NCBI RefSeq assembly: GCF_040187885.1
Contig: NZ_JBDPLH010000001.1
Coordinates: forward strand, 744,001-808,000
Length of the DNA stretch: 64,000 bases
Origin: Roseateles_E cavernae
GTDB taxonomy: Bacteria; Pseudomonadota; Gammaproteobacteria; Burkholderiales; Burkholderiaceae_C
Direction: 5' to 3'
Shown here: positions 60,687-64,000 of the stretch, piece after piece
How the letters are laid out: the number at the start of each line of letters is the position of its first letter
How positions within the stretch are numbered: position 1 is the stretch's first letter
Translations under genes and position numbers: made by a program
Notes under the pieces: generated by a model
Seen by the model: only the letters and a program-made list of their open reading frames with translations
Told to the model about the DNA's origin: nothing
Database searches by the model: none

Positions 60687-62030
60687 ATGCTGCAACGCCG
60701 CCACATCCTGCTCGCCGCTGCCGCCACGCTGAGCCTGCGCCCATCGCGCGCTGCCGCGCGTCCACGCCTGCGCCTGGCGATGATAGGCACCGGCATGCGG
60801 GGTCAGGTCTTGCTGCGCGAGCTGCTGCGCCGCGAGGATGTGGACCTGGTGGCGCTGTGCGATATCGAGCCCATCATGCTCAAGCGCGCGCTGGCCATGG
60901 TCGAGGGTGCCGGCAAGCCCGCGCCCAGGACCTATGGCGAGAGCGGTGACACCCAGGCCTGGCGCCGGCTGCTGGAGCTGCCGGGCCTGGACGGCGTGAT
61001 CATCGCCACACCCTGGGAATGGCATGCCGAGATGGCCATCGCCGCGATGCAGGCCAAGGTGGCGGTGGGCTGCGAGGTGGTGGCCGGCGTCACGCTGCAG
61101 GACCACTGGGATGTGCTGAACACCCAGCTGAAGACCGGCACGCCCTATATGCTGCTGGAGAACGTCTGCTACCGGCGCGACGTGATGGCGGCGCTGCAGA
61201 TGGTGCGGGCCGGCCTGTTCGGCGAGCTGGTGCATCTGCAGGGCGGCTACCAGCATGATCTGCGCGCGGTCAAGTTCAACAGCGGCGACCCGGCCAAGCC
61301 CTATGGCGGCGGCGTCGAGTTCGGCGCCAAGGGCTGGAGCGAAGCGCGCTGGCGCACCGAGCACTCGGTGCAGCGCAATGGCGAGCTCTATCCCAGCCAC
61401 GGCATCGGCCCGCTGGCCATGTATGCCAATATCCATCGCGGCAACCGCTTCACCCGCATCAATGCCTTCGCCAGCAAGGCCCGGGGCCTGCAGGACTATG
61501 TGCAGACCCAGGGCGGCGCCAAGCACCCGAACGCGGCCGTCAGGTTCAAGCTGGGCGATATCGTCACGACCACGCTGGCCTGCGAGAACGGCGAGACCAT
61601 GGTGCTGCAGCACGACACCTCGCTGCCGCGCCCCTACTCGCTGGGCTTCCGGGTGCAAGGCACCAAGGGCCTGTGGATGGATCTGAACCAGTCCATCCAT
61701 ATCGAGGGCCGCAGCAAGCCGCATGACTGGGAGGCCTTCAAGAGCTATCAGGACCGCTACGACCATCCGCTGTGGAAGAAGTACGAGGGCGCGGCCGCCG
61801 GCGCCGGCCATGGCGGCATGGACTTCTTCGTAATCCACGCCTTTGTCGAGGCGCTGAAGGCCGACGCCCCGATGCCCATCGACATCTATGACGCGGTGGC
61901 CTGGAGCGCGATCACGCCGCTGTCCGAGCAGTCGATCGCGCAGAACTTCCAGACCCTGGACTTCCCCGACTTCAGCGGCGGGCTGTGGAAGACGCGCAAG
62001 CCCATCTTTGGCTTCGACGAGCGCTACTGA
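60687..62030 (+). CDS. GH109-like Gfo/Idh/MocA protein (probable exported glycosidase)
   Basis: A 447-residue protein of the Gfo/Idh/MocA fold with the pattern of GH109 alpha-N-acetylgalactosaminidases, which use NAD as a bound cofactor. N-terminal QRRHILLAAAATLSLRPSRA looks like a Tat signal; then LAMIGTGMRGQVLLREL (NAD), YPSHGIGPLAMYANIHRGNRF and PRPYSLGFRVQGTKGLWM. The frame stays intact, with GAGGGAGAGA before the ATG. The sugar substrate is inferred from family only. The 3' end overlaps the convergent PAP2 gene by 7 bases. Confidence 0.8.
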   Translation: MLQRRHILLAAAATLSLRPSRAAARPRLRLAMIGTGMRGQVLLRELLRREDVDLVALCDIEPIMLKRALAMVEGAGKPAPRTYGESGDTQAWRRLLELPGLDGVIIATPWEWHAEMAIAAMQAKVAVGCEVVAGVTLQDHWDVLNTQLKTGTPYMLLENVCYRRDVMAALQMVRAGLFGELVHLQGGYQHDLRAVKFNSGDPAKPYGGGVEFGAKGWSEARWRTEHSVQRNGELYPSHGIGPLAMYANIHRGNRFTRINAFASKARGLQDYVQTQGGAKHPNAAVRFKLGDIVTTTLACENGETMVLQHDTSLPRPYSLGFRVQGTKGLWMDLNQSIHIEGRSKPHDWEAFKSYQDRYDHPLWKKYEGAAAGAGHGGMDFFVIHAFVEALKADAPMPIDIYDAVAWSAITPLSEQSIAQNFQTLDFPDFSGGLWKTRKPIFGFDERY

Positions 62031-62857
62031 GGGGGCTGGGTGCCGCCACGCCGGTAATAGCGCCCCAGCTCCACACTGACGATGCAGACGCTGAGCCAGG
62101 CCAGGCCGGAGGCGAAGCCGGCGGCCACATCGGTGGCGAAATGCACCTGCAGAAAGACGCGGCTGCAGCCGACCGTGAAGGCCAGGGCGGCCGCCGCCAG
62201 CACGGCCGGCAGATGCCAGACGGCCGGCAGGCTGCGCAGCGCCAGATAGGCCAGCATGCCGTAGGCGACCACGGCGCCCGAGCTGTGGCCGCTGGGGAAG
62301 CTCCAGCCCAGCTCGCTGACCAGGCCGTGCTCGTGCACCGGGCGGGCGCGCTCGAAGATGCGCTTGAGCAGCGGATTCAGCAGCCCGTTGCCGCCCAGCG
62401 CCAGCACCCAGCCCAGCGCCAGCGCATGGCGGCGCTTGAAGAGCAGCAGCAGCGTGACGACCACGCCCAACAGGCTCAGGTTCAGCACATCGCCGAAGCG
62501 GGTGAAGCCGGCGAAGGCGCGCAGCGTCGCGGCGTCGACATGCTGGCGTATCGAGGCCGTCAGCGCTTCGTCGGCCAGCGCCAGCGTGCCGCCACGGCCC
62601 AGGTGTTCGGCAATCTCGGCGAACAGCCCGGCCCCGCCCAGCAGCAGGCCGAAGCCGGCCAGTGCGTTCAGCAGCACGAAGCCGCTGGGCGGCAGCGCGC
62701 TGCGGGCGCGCGGCAGCAGATGGCGGTCCAGCGACCACCACAGCGTGGCCGTGGCGAGCAGCAGCAGCATCAGCAGGGCCAGGAAGACGGGCAGGGCCTG
62801 GGCGCCCGTCTGGGTGGCCAGGGTGACGAGGGGGTGGTCCAGCGGCGTGGCGGTCAT
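62024..62857 (-). CDS. PAP2-family membrane phosphatase
   Basis: A 277-residue membrane protein with about six helices and the acid-phosphatase motifs: KRIFERARP (KX6RP), FPSGHSSG and SRVFLQVHFATD. Such enzymes dephosphorylate lipid phosphates, often undecaprenyl or phosphatidic types, in the periplasmic leaflet. It is convergent with the GH109-like gene. Confidence 0.9.
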   Translation of the reverse strand: MTATPLDHPLVTLATQTGAQALPVFLALLMLLLLATATLWWSLDRHLLPRARSALPPSGFVLLNALAGFGLLLGGAGLFAEIAEHLGRGGTLALADEALTASIRQHVDAATLRAFAGFTRFGDVLNLSLLGVVVTLLLLFKRRHALALGWVLALGGNGLLNPLLKRIFERARPVHEHGLVSELGWSFPSGHSSGAVVAYGMLAYLALRSLPAVWHLPAVLAAAALAFTVGCSRVFLQVHFATDVAAGFASGLAWLSVCIVSVELGRYYRRGGTQPPQ

Positions 62858-63023
62858 CGGTGCGGATAGTGAGGGAAGCGCCGCATCATGCCGGAATCAG
62901 CAATAGTGCATTGAAGCCAGCCTGGTTTTTCCGGAGCGCCCGAAGTTTCACAGTAGAGCCCATGGACACGGCGGGTGCCGGGTCCAAGCAAAACCCCCGA
63001 AGCTGAAACCCAAGGACCCCATC

Positions 63024-63476
63024 ATGAACAAGCTGACCCTGATTGCCCTGTCCACCCTGCTGAGCGCCGGCGCCGCGATGGCCGACGGCCTGAGCCGCGA
63101 TGAGGTGGTGGCCGAGCTGGTGCGTGCCCGCAATGCCGGCGAACTGACGGCGCTTCAAAGCGAGAGCTATGGCGGCTACGGCCTGAAGGTCGCGGCGAGC
63201 AGCCTCAGCCGCGAGGCGGTGACCGCCGAGCTGCGGCGCGCCCAGCAATCCGGCGAGCTGGCCCGCCAGGAGGCCGAGCGCTATGGCCTCTCGGTCGCGC
63301 CGATTGCCTCGACCAAGACGCGTGCCCAGGTGCTGGCCGAGCTGCAGACCGCCCGCGACAGCGGCGAGCTGGCCCTGCTGAACAGCAACAACCCGGGCTA
63401 CACCGAGCTGTTGCAGCTGGGCCAGCGCAAGGCCGCCACCGAGCTGATGGCCGGCCAGCCCGCCACTGCGCGCTGA
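63024..63476 (+). CDS. Exported DUF4148 protein with three repeats
   Basis: A 150-residue secreted protein with signal peptide MNKLTLIALSTLLSAGAAMA and the DUF4148 pattern repeated three times: LSRDEVVAELVRARNAGEL at 23-41, LSREAVTAELRRAQQSGEL at 61-79, and KTRAQVLAELQTARDSGEL at 98-116. DUF4148 proteins are widespread periplasmic proteins of Burkholderiales with unknown role. AAGGA precedes the ATG. Confidence 0.85.
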   Translation: MNKLTLIALSTLLSAGAAMADGLSRDEVVAELVRARNAGELTALQSESYGGYGLKVAASSLSREAVTAELRRAQQSGELARQEAERYGLSVAPIASTKTRAQVLAELQTARDSGELALLNSNNPGYTELLQLGQRKAATELMAGQPATAR

Positions 63477-63635
63477 GGGGCAGGGCCGGCGACCCCAGGG
63501 CCGCCGGCCCGCTCGTCGCGGGAAATTGCAGCTCATCCGCAGCGCCCGGCAGCCCATCGCGAGGCCATGGCAAGCCAGGCCGGCATTGCCGACACTGCAT
63601 GCACTGACACAGCAACGCCATCCCAGGAGCCCACC

Positions 63636-63884
63636 ATGAACACCCGCCGCCACCTCCAGTCCCTCGCCGTCCTCGCCACCGCAGCCGTCGCCGTTCTCGG
63701 CGCCGCGATGCTGGCCACCCACGCGCCCAGGACCGAGATCGTGCAGCTGGAGCGCGTGGTGATCGTCGGCAAGCGCGCCGAGGCTCCCGTCGTCGCGCAA
63801 CTGCCGCGCGTCGTGATCACCGGCCGCAGCACGGCGGCCGAGCAGCTGGCCGAAGCCAGCCTGCTGAAGGCGAAGATGGTCTGA
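63636..63884 (+). CDS. Small exported or anchored protein with paired VVIxGKR/VVITGR motif
   Basis: An 82-residue protein with an N-terminal hydrophobic helix (SLAVLATAAVAVLGAAMLA) and a doubled motif: VQLERVVIVGKR at 36-47 and AQLPRVVITGRS at 54-65. Small Burkholderiales proteins with this doubled motif are common and unnamed. AGGAG lies 7 bases before the ATG. A rho-independent terminator follows. Confidence 0.8.
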   Translation: MNTRRHLQSLAVLATAAVAVLGAAMLATHAPRTEIVQLERVVIVGKRAEAPVVAQLPRVVITGRSTAAEQLAEASLLKAKMV

Positions 63885-63908
63885 GCGCTGGCTTCGCTGC
63901 TGTCACCG

Positions 63909-63932
63909 GGCCCGCCTTGTGCGGGCCTTTTT
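63909..63932. terminator. Rho-independent terminator
   Basis: GGCCCGC-CTTGT-GCGGGCC followed by TTTTT: a 7-bp GC stem with a 5-base loop and a T run, 24 bases past the small exported protein. The minus-strand gene ending at 63938 lies just beyond it, so the hairpin may serve both directions, though a T run is present only for the plus strand. Confidence 0.9.
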
Positions 63933-63937
63933 CATTG

Positions 63938-64000
63938 CTAGGCCTCGAAGGGATGGCCCTCGGCCCGCAGCCGGCGCAGGCCGCTGTCCAGATGGGCGCG
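63938..64000 (-). CDS. Unidentified gene (3' end only)
   Basis: The last 21 codons of a minus-strand gene that runs off the right edge: RAHLDSGLRRLRAEGHPFEA then TAG. Too short to identify. The call rests on the frame, the stop next to a terminator and coding-like composition. Confidence 0.45.
   Translation of the reverse strand, partial: RAHLDSGLRRLRAEGHPFEA

Overview
The window is GC-rich DNA, tightly packed with genes, from what looks like a betaproteobacterium of the order Burkholderiales, probably close to the Roseateles/Pelomonas/Sphaerotilaceae group. This rests on base composition and on family content: a QueE with the CX14CX2C radical-SAM motif, DUF4148, DUF2242, DUF3297, a DUF2868 protein paired with a GTPase, a persulfide dioxygenase-rhodanese fusion and a TAXI-type binding protein. 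No rRNA, tRNA, CRISPR array or intact insertion sequence was recognised. The organism call is inference.

Layout. 1-8.2 kb: the start of a DnaQ-type exonuclease, a MazG-like pyrophosphohydrolase, the queuosine genes queE and a triple-domain queD, a hydrolase, a two-headed peptidoglycan hydrolase-like protein, a diheme cytochrome, a methyltransferase and an orphan amino-acid-binding protein. The queE-queD pair is flanked on both sides, in the same orientation, by two copies of an element of about 200 bp that has the layout of a bacterial replication-origin unwinding unit: AT-rich stretch, TAG trinucleotides, GC-rich linker, then three DnaA-box-like 9-mers at conserved spacing. This is the most striking signal in the window.

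8.2-31.5 kb: a Suv3-type RNA helicase with a GST, then many small regulator-enzyme pairs (TetR with a mirror-image double operator, LysR/SDR, Rrf2/thioredoxin-reductase-like). A YCII-SRPBCC-VOC-ECF42 sigma-factor cluster follows, with a matching TGTCGA promoter motif in front. Three gene remnants and a possible mobile gene flanked by short direct repeats lie between them. A membrane protein plus GTPase pair, a degenerate ABC ATPase and several small alpha+beta proteins complete this part.

31.5-43.9 kb: a truncated MreB-like protein facing a membrane-anchored C13 (caspase-like) peptidase, two esterase-like-phytase proteins, cytochrome and P-type ATPase genes, a persulfide dioxygenase-rhodanese fusion and an MFS carrier. 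43.9-45.7 kb is a small accessory island: a toxin-antitoxin pair with a palindromic operator, an orphan coding fragment, and a lower-GC gene joining an unrecognised N-terminal domain to a TIR-like domain of the CBASS/Pycsar effector type, a likely anti-phage gene.

45.7-64 kb: a UvrA-like ATPase, a three-gene operon for an NAD(P)-linked 2-oxoacid oxidoreductase (korCAB type), a GltS glutamate symporter coupled to a TAXI binding lipoprotein, a Leu/Ile/Val-type binding protein, a dehydrogenase and AraC regulator, an NmrA-like protein, a GH109-type glycosidase, a PAP2 phosphatase and two small exported proteins before a clear rho-independent terminator.
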